NCBI RefSeq assembly: GCF_017741815.1
Contig: NZ_JAGHMF010000015.1
Location: 124,001 to 188,000, forward strand
Direction: 5' to 3'
DNA from: Rhizobium sp. 16-488-2b
Lineage (GTDB): Bacteria; Pseudomonadota; Alphaproteobacteria; Rhizobiales; Rhizobiaceae
DNA length: 64,000 bases
Shown in pieces: positions 54,775 through 63,503 of the stretch (the stretch's first letter is position 1; every line of letters begins with the position of its first letter). A program made the position numbers and the translations under genes. The notes under the pieces are model-generated. The model was given only the letters and a program-made list of their open reading frames with translations, ran no database searches and had not been told where the DNA came from.

Positions 54775-56226
54775 TCAGTTCGCGCCCTTGATCACCTGGC
54801 CGTTGACGGTGATCGAACCATCGCGTGCGACGTTGACATCCCAGCGCTGACGACCATCCGGATCGGTCTTGCCGAAGCCCTTGACCATCATCAGGCCGAA
54901 GGAAACCTGGTTGAGGTCAGGATTGCTCTTGGCCAGTTCCTGGATGGCGGTGATCGTCTTGTCGAAGTCGCGCGCGACGATCGAGGCGTTCAACGAATAG
55001 GCCGTGGTCGACTCCGGAATGCCACGAACTTCACCCGAGATCTCGGCGTCATAGACGCTGGAGCGCGCCGAAATCTTCGGGAAGGCAACGACGAACTCGC
55101 CATTGGTCAGGAGCTTCTCGAAAGCCTTGTCGCTTTCCGCCTTGCTCTTCTTATCGTCTGTGAAATCGACCTTCATCAGTTCGTCGCCGACGGCCGCGAT
55201 GTTGAGTTCCGGAAAGGCGAACTGCATGTCCACCTCTTCGGGAACGAAGGGTGCATACATCTCGGGCAGCAATGCGCTGTTGAAGCTGATCTGTTTCGCC
55301 GCCATGCCGACATCGAAGCGCATCGCATCGCTCGGGCCGCTCATGCCGATCGTGTAATCGACGCTGTCGGCGCCACCGCTGCCGGCCACGCTCGACACGT
55401 TGACCTTGTTAAGGGTCACCGTCTCGTTGAGGCTCGACATCAACGGGAACGACTTGCGCAGCAGCTCCTTTAGCTTTTCGCTCTCGGCCCGCTTCAGCTT
55501 CTTCTCATCGGCATGTTCGAGGATGAAGGCGAGGATTTCGCGGAAATCATTGACGGAAACGCCGTTCACGGCAGCCGCGAAATCCACCGTGTCGGCGCGG
55601 ATTTCGACCGGCGGCACGTCCTTGCCGCTGATCTTCTCGACAAAGCCGTTCATCGTGCCGCTGCCGGCAAAATTGGTGCGCCCCTGCATCTCGCCGTCCG
55701 ACGAGGTCATCTTATAGGTCGACGATCCGGTCTCGACGCTCACCTCTTCCTTCTCTGTCTTCGACGAGAAGCGGAGTGCCTTGCTGGAGAAGTCACCGGA
55801 CTTCAGATAGCTGATCGCCGGGTCGAAGACGCCGTTCGAAATCAGCGAATCGATGACGTAGGTAAATTCGGTGTTCGGCTGACCGGGTGCCTTGAAGGTA
55901 CCTGTGACGTCGAGCGAGTTGTTGCCCTCGATCGTCCACAGGCCGCTCTCTTCAGGCGTCGCGAAGATCGACCAGGGGTTTAGGCCCTTGATGGAGAAAT
56001 TCTTCGGGTCGGCCTTTTTCAACAGCGCCGCGAAGTCATAGACGATCTCGTAGCGCGTGCCGGCCGGGTTGACAGTCACGAAGCCTTTGGCTGCATCCTT
56101 CGGCAGGAGCTTCGACAGGTTCGCCTCGATTTCCTTGGCGCCCTTCTGGTTAATATCGACCGCGTAGGACGTCGAAACCAGGCCGAGAAGAACGACACCT
56201 GTCGCCGTTAGGGTCTTGAGTTGCAT
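54775..56226 (-). CDS. Large exported protein of unknown function
   Basis: A 483-residue exported protein with a signal peptide (cleavage about residue 22, STSYAV). The mature part is rich in alternating strand patterns (TRYEIVYDFAAL, TYVIDSLISNGVF, YDAEISGEVRGIP, RWDVNVARDGSITVNG) with few Cys, as in beta-rich periplasmic or outer-membrane-associated proteins. It has some resemblance to DUF945-like proteins, but I cannot assign it. GGGAGAG precedes the ATG; the long upstream frame is not part of it. Confidence 0.8.
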   Translation of the reverse strand: MQLKTLTATGVVLLGLVSTSYAVDINQKGAKEIEANLSKLLPKDAAKGFVTVNPAGTRYEIVYDFAALLKKADPKNFSIKGLNPWSIFATPEESGLWTIEGNNSLDVTGTFKAPGQPNTEFTYVIDSLISNGVFDPAISYLKSGDFSSKALRFSSKTEKEEVSVETGSSTYKMTSSDGEMQGRTNFAGSGTMNGFVEKISGKDVPPVEIRADTVDFAAAVNGVSVNDFREILAFILEHADEKKLKRAESEKLKELLRKSFPLMSSLNETVTLNKVNVSSVAGSGGADSVDYTIGMSGPSDAMRFDVGMAAKQISFNSALLPEMYAPFVPEEVDMQFAFPELNIAAVGDELMKVDFTDDKKSKAESDKAFEKLLTNGEFVVAFPKISARSSVYDAEISGEVRGIPESTTAYSLNASIVARDFDKTITAIQELAKSNPDLNQVSFGLMMVKGFGKTDPDGRQRWDVNVARDGSITVNGQVIKGAN

Positions 56227-56308
56227 GATGAATCTCTCCCGTACCATTTGAGGTCGCATGTGAAGGCTAGGCCCCCGCCCTGTCAACCCGACAGTTGCAA
56301 ACGAGACG

Positions 56309-59092
56309 TCATGCCGCGATCTTGCGCGAGCGCATCGGCATCGGACGGCCGAGCAGATAGCCCTGCGCCTCGTCGCAACCCTCATCGAGCAGAATGCCAA
56401 GCTGCACATCCGTTTCGACGCCTTCCGCGAGCACCGGAATATTGAGGCTTTGCCCAAGCGCCACTATCGCGCGGATGATCGCCTTGGCCTGCTCGCTGGT
56501 CTCGACTTCGTTCATGAAGCTGCGGTCGAGCTTGATCTTGTCGAACGGGAAGGAGCGAAGCGTTTCCAGCGACGAATAGCCTGTGCCGAAATCGTCGATG
56601 GCGATGGAGACGCCGAGATTCTTGACCTTGCGGAGCGTCAGCAGCGCCCGGTCCTTGTCGACGATGATCGAGGACTCGGTGATCTCGAGTTCGAGACGCC
56701 ATGGCTCAAGCCCGGTCTCGAACAGGACCGAATGCACGAGATGGGCGATATCCTGGTGGCCTATCTGGACAGGCGATAGGTTGACGGCGATCTTGTGTTT
56801 CTCGGCCCAGCCTGCGGCCTCCTTGCAGGCCTCGCGTAGCACCCACTCCCCGATCGGCACGATCGCGCCGCATTCCTCGGCAACCGAAATGAACTCGCCC
56901 GGCGGCACGTTACCCCGTGTCGGGTGCTGCCAGCGCAGCAGAACCTCATAGCCGGTAATGTCGCCGGTGGAGACCGACTTCTGCACCTGGAAATGCAGAT
57001 GCAGCTCGTTCTTTTCGATGGCCAACCACAGATCGCTTGCCATCTTGCGACGGTCCCGGGCCGCCTCGTCCATTGCCACTTCATAGAAGCAGATGCGCTC
57101 GGAAAGAGTCGCCTTGGCGCGATACATGGCAAGGTCGGCGTTGGCGAGCAGCATCTCGCCGGTCGTGCCGTCCTGCGGATAGATGGCGACGCCGATGCTG
57201 GCGTCGGGATTGATGTCGAACCCGTCGATCTGGAATTCGGTCGTCAGGCTGACCTCCAGCCGCGCCACGAAATCATGCAGATCCGCGATATCCGAGAATT
57301 GCTTGATCGCCGCAAACTCGTCGCCGCCGAACCGGGCGACGAATTCGTCTTCACCGAGAAGCGCGCTCATGCGATCGGACAAGGTGACAAGCACCTGGTC
57401 GCCGGCGTGATGGCCGCGCTGATCGTTGATCTCCTTGAACTTGTCGAGATCGATGCCGATGACGGCGACCTTTGTCCCGGCACGCTTGGCGACCGCCAGA
57501 TCCTGCAACAGGCGCTCGGAGAACTCCGAGCGGTTGGGCAATCCGGTCAACGCGTCGTGACGCGCCATGAAGGCAATCTTTTCTTCCGAAATCAGCCGCT
57601 CGGTGATGTCTTCATAGGTCGCAACCCAGCCGCTATCGGGAAGCATATTGAGGTTGAGCTGGATCGACCGGTTGTGCGCGCCCTTATGAACGATCGACCG
57701 TTCGCCGGATCTCAGCGCACGCATCAGCTTGTCGTAATGCTCGGACGCGCGTTTCTCGACCGTCTCGGGATCCGAGAAATGGATCTCGTACCCGATCGTG
57801 ATGATCTCCCTGTAGGTCATGCCGGGGCGGATCGCTCCCGGCTCGAATTCGAAGATGTCGCCATAGCGGCGGTTTGCCAGCACGAGGCGTTCCTCGGCAT
57901 CGAACAGGCAGATACCCTGTGAGACGTTCTCAAGCGCGAGATCGAGATTGCGCGAGACTTCCTTGATGCGGTCGCGGTCGGCCTTCTGCTCTGTCACATC
58001 CTTCGTGATCTTCGCATAACCGGCGATCTCGCCATCGGCGCCCCAGATGGGGTCGATCACGACGTGCGCCCAGAACGAGCTTCCGTCTTTGCGGAAACGC
58101 AAGCCCTCGGCTTCGAATTTGCCTTCCGTGCGCGCCTTGAGCAGCGCTTGTTGCGGCATGCCGGCGGCACGATCCTCCACCGAATAAAAACGCCCGAAGT
58201 CCTCGCCGATGATTTCGTCGGCGGTATATCCCTTGGCTCGTTCAGCGCCGGCATTCCAGTTGGCAACGCGACCCTCCTTGTCGAGCATGTAGATCGCGTA
58301 GTCGGTAACGCCCTGCACAAGCATTTCGAAACGCGCCTTGCTCTCCTTCGTCGAGCTCTCCGCCCGCATCGCGAACAGGGCCGCGGCGAAGCCCGAGGCA
58401 ATCATCGATAGCGAGACGGACAGGAGGGTGACGACCATGAAGCCAGTGGACATCGTTTCACTTGGATCGATCTCCGGCCCGGGACCAGGCACGATCGTCA
58501 GCGCCGCCATGGCGGTGAAGTGCATCGCCACGATCGCGACGCAGACGGTCGCCGCAGGCACGAGCAGCTTGCGCGCATCCGCCTTGATATCGGGAAGCAG
58601 GGCAAAACCGATAGCCGAAATGACCACCGCGCAAGCCATCGAGGCAAGCACAAGCGATTGGTCCCAGGTCATGCTGCCGGGAAACTGCACCGCCGCCATG
58701 CCGAGAAAATGCATCGATGTGACGCCGACGCCGAACAGCATGCCCGCGAACGCCCGCCGCACCCTGCTCTCAGCACCAGCGGCGAAGGCCACGGCCGCAA
58801 GCGTCGCGACCACAACCAACGCGAGGGACGTCAGTGTTTCGGACGTGTCGTAGCCGACGACCACGCCGCCGTCATAGGCAAGCATCGCCACGAAATGCGT
58901 GGCCCATATGCCGAATCCTCCAGCGGCGCCGCCCATCAGAAGCCAGATCAGGCGCGCCACCTTTACGGCGTTGCGCGCCCGTTGCAGCAGCGTCAACGCG
59001 GCCAGGCTTGAGAGGAAACACAGGCATCCGGCCAAAACGACCAGCCTGATATCGTGCATGTAGGCAATACAGGAGAAAACAGTAAACATCAC
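56309..59092 (-). CDS. MHYT-PAS-GGDEF-EAL c-di-GMP turnover protein
   Basis: A 927-residue membrane protein. An N-terminal MHYT sensor has its repeated motifs (WATHFVAM, TSMHFLGM, VAMHFTAM), thought to bind copper and sense O2, CO or NO. Two PAS segments (about 260-370 and 390-500) follow, then GGDEF (RFGGDEF, apparently intact) and a C-terminal EAL domain reading EVL in place of EAL but keeping DDFGTGYSS and AEGVET. It may both make and degrade c-di-GMP, or one domain may be regulatory. It is divergent from rplY. Confidence 0.93.
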   Translation of the reverse strand: MMFTVFSCIAYMHDIRLVVLAGCLCFLSSLAALTLLQRARNAVKVARLIWLLMGGAAGGFGIWATHFVAMLAYDGGVVVGYDTSETLTSLALVVVATLAAVAFAAGAESRVRRAFAGMLFGVGVTSMHFLGMAAVQFPGSMTWDQSLVLASMACAVVISAIGFALLPDIKADARKLLVPAATVCVAIVAMHFTAMAALTIVPGPGPEIDPSETMSTGFMVVTLLSVSLSMIASGFAAALFAMRAESSTKESKARFEMLVQGVTDYAIYMLDKEGRVANWNAGAERAKGYTADEIIGEDFGRFYSVEDRAAGMPQQALLKARTEGKFEAEGLRFRKDGSSFWAHVVIDPIWGADGEIAGYAKITKDVTEQKADRDRIKEVSRNLDLALENVSQGICLFDAEERLVLANRRYGDIFEFEPGAIRPGMTYREIITIGYEIHFSDPETVEKRASEHYDKLMRALRSGERSIVHKGAHNRSIQLNLNMLPDSGWVATYEDITERLISEEKIAFMARHDALTGLPNRSEFSERLLQDLAVAKRAGTKVAVIGIDLDKFKEINDQRGHHAGDQVLVTLSDRMSALLGEDEFVARFGGDEFAAIKQFSDIADLHDFVARLEVSLTTEFQIDGFDINPDASIGVAIYPQDGTTGEMLLANADLAMYRAKATLSERICFYEVAMDEAARDRRKMASDLWLAIEKNELHLHFQVQKSVSTGDITGYEVLLRWQHPTRGNVPPGEFISVAEECGAIVPIGEWVLREACKEAAGWAEKHKIAVNLSPVQIGHQDIAHLVHSVLFETGLEPWRLELEITESSIIVDKDRALLTLRKVKNLGVSIAIDDFGTGYSSLETLRSFPFDKIKLDRSFMNEVETSEQAKAIIRAIVALGQSLNIPVLAEGVETDVQLGILLDEGCDEAQGYLLGRPMPMRSRKIAA

Positions 59093-59331
59093 ATATCCGG
59101 AACAATTTGCCGTTTCGCTTTCATACGCGGCCGCTTAAGAAATCAATAATTCCGGCGGCACGCGAATTCTTGACGATTGCTAATCGCAACTGTCATTAAC
59201 GCTCCGTCAACGACGGCTGATCTTGGGTTTTGATTGTCGCGCTCAGCGGATTCCTAAGTTGCATCAGTCCATGCTAAAGGAATACTGCGCGGCCTAGCCT
59301 GCATCAGCGCTCCTCTTGAGCGCCGCAACTC

Positions 59332-59360
59332 TTGCCATTCCGCCGCAACTAGACTATAGC
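59332..59360 (+). promoter_or_regulatory. Putative rplY promoter
   Basis: TTGCCA (59332-59337), a 17-base spacer and TATAGC (59355-59360) resemble a sigma-70-type promoter. A perfect dyad GCGCTC-N5-GAGCGC (59307-59323) lies just upstream. The predicted start near 59367 gives a leader of about 114 bases. Confidence 0.5.
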
Positions 59361-59397
59361 GCACGCGTCCGCACAGACACCCTTGGAGGCAATGCGG

Positions 59398-59463
59398 ATG
59401 AGGATGGGGAAACCCGCCTCCAGTTCAGCGACAGGCGATGCCTGCGCCGAGCTCTCCAAATAA
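59398..59463 (+). CDS. Possible leader ORF upstream of rplY
   Basis: A 21-codon frame (starting [10 protein letters not shown]) with GGAGG 8 bases upstream (59385-59389) and its stop 17 bases before the rplY ATG. That ribosome binding site can pair with GCCTCC at 59416-59421. No homologue is known to me; it may be chance. Confidence 0.3.
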   Translation: MRMGKPASSSATGDACAELSK

Positions 59464-59480
59464 CCTCGGAAGGAAAAGTC

Positions 59481-60092
59481 ATGAGCCACGAAAGCTACGA
59501 GCTCAAGGCCGAGGCGCGCGAACGGGTTGGTAAGGGGTCCGCCCGTGAACTTCGCCGCAATGGTCTCATCCCGGCTGTCATCTATGGTGACAAGCAGGCC
59601 CCAATTTCGATCTCCCTCAGCACCAATGAGGTAACGAAGCGCATCCACGCTGGCGGTTTCATGACCACCATCGCTACGATCGACGTCGACGGCAAGAAGT
59701 ACAAGGTTCTGCCGAAGGACTACCAGCTCGATCCGGTCCGCGACTTCACCATGCACGTCGACTTCCTGCGCGTATCCGGCAACACCGCCGTTACCGTTGC
59801 GATCCCGGTTCACTTCATCAATGAAGAGAAGTCCCAGGGCCTCAAGGTTGGCGGCGTTCTGAACATCGTTCGTCACGACGTCGAAGTTCATTGCCCGGCT
59901 GATGCCATTCCGGAATTCTTCAACGTTGACCTCAGCGGCAAGAAGATCGGCGACAGCATCCACATCTCCGAAGTCACCCTGCCGAAGGGCGTGACCACGG
60001 TTATCGACCGCGACTTCACCATCGCTACGATCGTTGCTCCGGCAGCTGGCGTATCGGAAGAAGAAGAAGAAGCTGGCGAAGCTGAAGCTTGA
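59481..60092 (+). CDS. rplY: 50S ribosomal protein L25/general stress protein Ctc
   Basis: A 203-residue L25 of the long CTC type: an N-terminal 5S rRNA-binding domain ([23 protein letters not shown] in outline), then the TL5-like C-terminal domain ([25 protein letters not shown] in outline). It ends in an acidic tail ([11 protein letters not shown]). GGAAGGAAAA precedes the ATG at 59481. In most relatives pth follows directly; here two genes of a c-di-GMP module intervene. Confidence 0.96.
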   Translation: MSHESYELKAEARERVGKGSARELRRNGLIPAVIYGDKQAPISISLSTNEVTKRIHAGGFMTTIATIDVDGKKYKVLPKDYQLDPVRDFTMHVDFLRVSGNTAVTVAIPVHFINEEKSQGLKVGGVLNIVRHDVEVHCPADAIPEFFNVDLSGKKIGDSIHISEVTLPKGVTTVIDRDFTIATIVAPAAGVSEEEEEAGEAEA

Positions 60093-60124
60093 TCCTTTGA
60101 TCGCTTGAACGCTTTGTAAAGTAT

Positions 60125-60156
60125 AAGACCCGCTTTCTCCGGAAAGCGGGTCTTTT
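60125..60156 (+). terminator. Intrinsic terminator of rplY
   Basis: A 13-base stem (60125-60137 with 60142-60154) with a 4-base loop; the 3' arm runs into TTTT. It starts 33 bases after the stop codon and separates rplY from the following genes. Confidence 0.92.
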
Positions 60157-60279
60157 CATTTCCGCGAAGATCGGCACTTCAACTTCGATTAAGACATTTC
60201 GTGGAAGCATGCCCCATCATTTCAGAGCAGGTTTTATTCTGAATGAAGAAGTTTTGCGGCAAGGGGCAGACACAGGAAA

Positions 60280-62637
60280 ATGCATAATTCCGTTCAGAAC
60301 AGATTTCTAGGAATTGTGTTCGCCGCACTCGTTCTGCTCGTAACCCCGCTTTTTGTTCTGTTCCTTTTCCTGTCCTCCGGGCGCGCCGAAAAGGAAATCC
60401 GCGACCACATCTCCGTTCTTCTCGTTGCCAATTCGCAAGCGCTGGCAAAGCCGCTCTGGGATCTCGACGAAGACAGCGTCGCCCAGATCAGCGCTGCAGT
60501 CGTCTCGCAGGGGAAGATCGTCAAGGTTCAGGTGCGCGACGCATCGGGCCAGCTTGACGTCACCCAGTCAACCATCCCCAGCTCCTATGACGGCCAGCTG
60601 ATCGAAGTCTCGCACGCCATCACCTACACCACGCTCGACGGCCCGAAGAAGCTGGGCACGATCTCGGTGTTCTATCCTGCGCCGGACTTGTTCTCGGGCC
60701 TGAAGAACGAAGAGATCATCTTCCTGTCGATCTTCGTCTTCGCGGTGTTGATCGTCTTCTGCGCCGCTCTCATCGGCAACCGCATCGTCCTCGTTCGCCC
60801 GTTGATGCGCCTGATCGCAGCCATCGAGGCCACCGGCCAACTCGGCTCGCGCCACCATGTCGACTGGAGCTCAAACGACGAGATGGGCCGCCTCGCCCAA
60901 AGCTTCAATACCATGCAATCCAAGCTGGAAAGCGAGGAACAGGAGCTGAAGCTCGCGCATCGCCGCGCCATCGACATCTACAATCTGACGCCCGCCATGC
61001 TGTTCTCGCTTGACGAGAACGACCATATTACCGCCGTCAGCGACTACTGGCTCGCCGCCACCGGCTACGAGCGCGATGATATCATCGGCAACCGCTTCAC
61101 CGATCTCGTCACCCCGGACGCCCGCAGCGCCTTCCTCGGCCGCAAGGGTGAGCTGAATGGCGGCGCGACTGTCGATGTCACCGTCAAGTTCCTCTGCGCC
61201 GACGGCCGCGTCATGGACGTGCTGATCCTGGAATCGAAGGCTGCCACCGGCGGCCAGGGCGGCCTGTCGCTGTCCGTCATGACCGATGTTACGGCATTGA
61301 AGGCCTCGGAAGCCCGCAACCACAAGCAGGCGATCACCGACCATCTCACGGGCCTTCTCAATCGTCAGGGCTTCGAAACCGTGCTCGACGGCAAGATCCG
61401 CGAGGCGGACGCCGCCAATCAGGAGCTCGCCTGCCTGTTCGTCGATCTCGATCGCTTCAAGTGGATCAACGACAACCTCGGCCACGCAGAGGGCGACAAG
61501 GCGCTGCGCGAATTCGTCGGCCGCCTGAAGAGCAAGCTCGCACCGACGGATGTGGCCGCTCGCCTCGGCGGTGACGAGTTCGCCATCCTGCTGCCATCCG
61601 GCAACGCCGCCGAGCGCGCCGACCTCATGGCCGAGATGCTCGCCTCCATTTTCAACGAACCCTTCGGCACCGACATGCATCTGAGCGCCAGCGTCGGCAT
61701 CGCCATCTATCCGCGCCACGCAGACAATGCGGCCGAACTGCTGCAGAAATCCGACATGGCGATGTATGCCAAGAAGCGCGACGGCAAGAACGGGGCCCAG
61801 CACTTCGACAACGGCATGGTCGACCACGCCCGCGCCCGCGCCGAGATCGAAAGCTGCATCGAGATCGGCCTGATAGAGGACTGGTTCGCGGCGTATCTCC
61901 AGCCGATCGTCAATCTCAACGGCCGCGGCGTCGCCGGCTTCGAAGCGCTGATGCGCCTCAACCACCCGGTGAAGGGATTGATGGCTCCGGCCGAGGTCAT
62001 CAACGTCGCCGAGGAGACCGGCAAGATCATCCGCGTCGGCAATGTCATCATGGAGAAGGCGATCGAGCATGTGGCAGTGCTCTCGGCGCTCCCCGGCCTT
62101 GAGAACAGCTACCTCGCCATCAATTTCTCGCCGTTGCAGTTCGAGCCGTCGCTGCCCGCGCGACTGGCCTCGCTGCTGATGCGCTACAACATCCGCCCCG
62201 AGCGGATCGTCGTCGAGATCACCGAGGCGGTGCTGATGCACAACAACCCCGAAATCCGCAAGATCGTCAGCGATATCCGCCAGTTCGGCTGCCGCATCGC
62301 GCTCGATGACTTTGGCACCGGCTACTCCTCGCTCAGCTATCTCAACCGCTTCTCCGTCGACATCATCAAGATCGACCAGTCGTTTACCCGCTCGATCAAT
62401 GATGCCAACGAGGATATCCGGCAGAAGAGTCGCACGCTCGTCGAAAGCATCACCACCCTTTCGCACAAGATGGGCTGCACCGTGATCGCCGAAGGCATCG
62501 AGACCGAGCAGGAATGCCATACGCTTTGCGACATGGGTCTCGACTACGGCCAGGGCTATCTCTTCCACCGTCCACAGACCGTCGACCAGCTGATGATCCG
62601 GTTGGCGGACGCAAACGCGCTCGCCCGCGCCTCCTGA
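60280..62637 (+). CDS. HAMP-PAS-GGDEF-EAL c-di-GMP turnover protein
   Basis: A 785-residue inner-membrane protein. It has transmembrane helix 1 (about 9-32), a periplasmic sensor (about 33-145), helix 2 (IIFLSIFVFAVLIVFCAALI), HAMP, PAS (about 230-350), GGDEF with LGGDEF and EAL with FEALMR. The EAL domain retains DDFGTGYSS and IAEGIE, so both activities look possible. A periplasmic solute-binding protein gene lies 20 bases downstream, suggesting a binding-protein-dependent sensor. AGGAAA adjoins the ATG. Confidence 0.93.
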   Translation: MHNSVQNRFLGIVFAALVLLVTPLFVLFLFLSSGRAEKEIRDHISVLLVANSQALAKPLWDLDEDSVAQISAAVVSQGKIVKVQVRDASGQLDVTQSTIPSSYDGQLIEVSHAITYTTLDGPKKLGTISVFYPAPDLFSGLKNEEIIFLSIFVFAVLIVFCAALIGNRIVLVRPLMRLIAAIEATGQLGSRHHVDWSSNDEMGRLAQSFNTMQSKLESEEQELKLAHRRAIDIYNLTPAMLFSLDENDHITAVSDYWLAATGYERDDIIGNRFTDLVTPDARSAFLGRKGELNGGATVDVTVKFLCADGRVMDVLILESKAATGGQGGLSLSVMTDVTALKASEARNHKQAITDHLTGLLNRQGFETVLDGKIREADAANQELACLFVDLDRFKWINDNLGHAEGDKALREFVGRLKSKLAPTDVAARLGGDEFAILLPSGNAAERADLMAEMLASIFNEPFGTDMHLSASVGIAIYPRHADNAAELLQKSDMAMYAKKRDGKNGAQHFDNGMVDHARARAEIESCIEIGLIEDWFAAYLQPIVNLNGRGVAGFEALMRLNHPVKGLMAPAEVINVAEETGKIIRVGNVIMEKAIEHVAVLSALPGLENSYLAINFSPLQFEPSLPARLASLLMRYNIRPERIVVEITEAVLMHNNPEIRKIVSDIRQFGCRIALDDFGTGYSSLSYLNRFSVDIIKIDQSFTRSINDANEDIRQKSRTLVESITTLSHKMGCTVIAEGIETEQECHTLCDMGLDYGQGYLFHRPQTVDQLMIRLADANALARAS

Positions 62638-62657
62638 ACGCTGAGAGAGAAGCCGAG

Positions 62658-63380
62658 ATGATCAAACCACTGCTGCTTCTCGCCCTCCTGAGCCTGTCCC
62701 TCGCCGCTCCAACACGTGCCGCCAACGTCAACTTCGTGACCGAGGAATACCCGCCCTTCAGCTATCACGAAGGCGACATCCTGAAAGGCGCATCGGTCGA
62801 GCAGGTACAGTTGTTGATGCAGAAGGCCGGCATCGATATGCGTATCGAACTCATGCCTTGGACCCGCGCCTACGTCGCCGCGCAGACCACGCCGATGACC
62901 TGCCTCTTCACAACGGCTCACAGCCCCGAGCGTGATAAGCTGTTCAAATGGGTCGAACCGCTTTTGGTGGACGACAATATTCTCGTCGCGACAGCCTCCT
63001 CGGGCATTCGCGAAACCGATCTGGACGATACCCGACGTTATGTCGTCGGAACGCATCGCGGCGACTACACCGAGAAACTGCTCAAGGAAAAGGGCTTCCC
63101 CAAGGTCGATATCGCCAGCGACTTTCCCTCGACACTGCGCAAACTCATCAATGGCCGCATCGACCTCATGCCCATCTCGGAGATCTACTTCGAGAAGCTC
63201 AAGGTCAATCAACCCCTCGTGCGCGTCGCCACGCTCTCCTCCCAATCCCTGGGCATCGCCTGCGAAAAGAGCTTCCCCGAGGATATCAGGGCCAAGATGC
63301 AGCAGGCGCTCGACGCATTGATCGCTGACGGCACGCAGCGGTCGATCTTCAACAAATACGGCCTACACCCGCGTCAGTGA
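62658..63380 (+). CDS. Periplasmic solute-binding protein (SBP family 3)
   Basis: A 240-residue periplasmic binding protein: signal peptide (cleavage about residue 21, TRAAN), FVTEEYPPFSYHEGDILKG (the family's opening signature), then the two-lobe fold with LMPWTRAYVAA and LINGRIDLMPIS. Such proteins bind amino acids or related small molecules. No ABC permease or ATPase gene accompanies it; its partner appears to be the c-di-GMP enzyme 20 bases upstream. The ligand is unknown. Confidence 0.9.
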   Translation: MIKPLLLLALLSLSLAAPTRAANVNFVTEEYPPFSYHEGDILKGASVEQVQLLMQKAGIDMRIELMPWTRAYVAAQTTPMTCLFTTAHSPERDKLFKWVEPLLVDDNILVATASSGIRETDLDDTRRYVVGTHRGDYTEKLLKEKGFPKVDIASDFPSTLRKLINGRIDLMPISEIYFEKLKVNQPLVRVATLSSQSLGIACEKSFPEDIRAKMQQALDALIADGTQRSIFNKYGLHPRQ

Positions 63381-63503
63381 TGCGGCTTCCCGGGTCTAGC
63401 TTCATCGATTCTGGCCGCCATCGACATGCTTGCGCTTGACTTCGGCGCCGTTTCGCGGTGGTGAACGTGCTTGGAATGTGAAACGCCCAGGAATGAACGC
63501 GCC

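Noticed and set aside
61419-62568. Long frames antisense to the GGDEF-EAL gene
   Set aside because: Shadow frames: the plus-strand protein has complete HAMP, PAS, GGDEF and EAL motifs.
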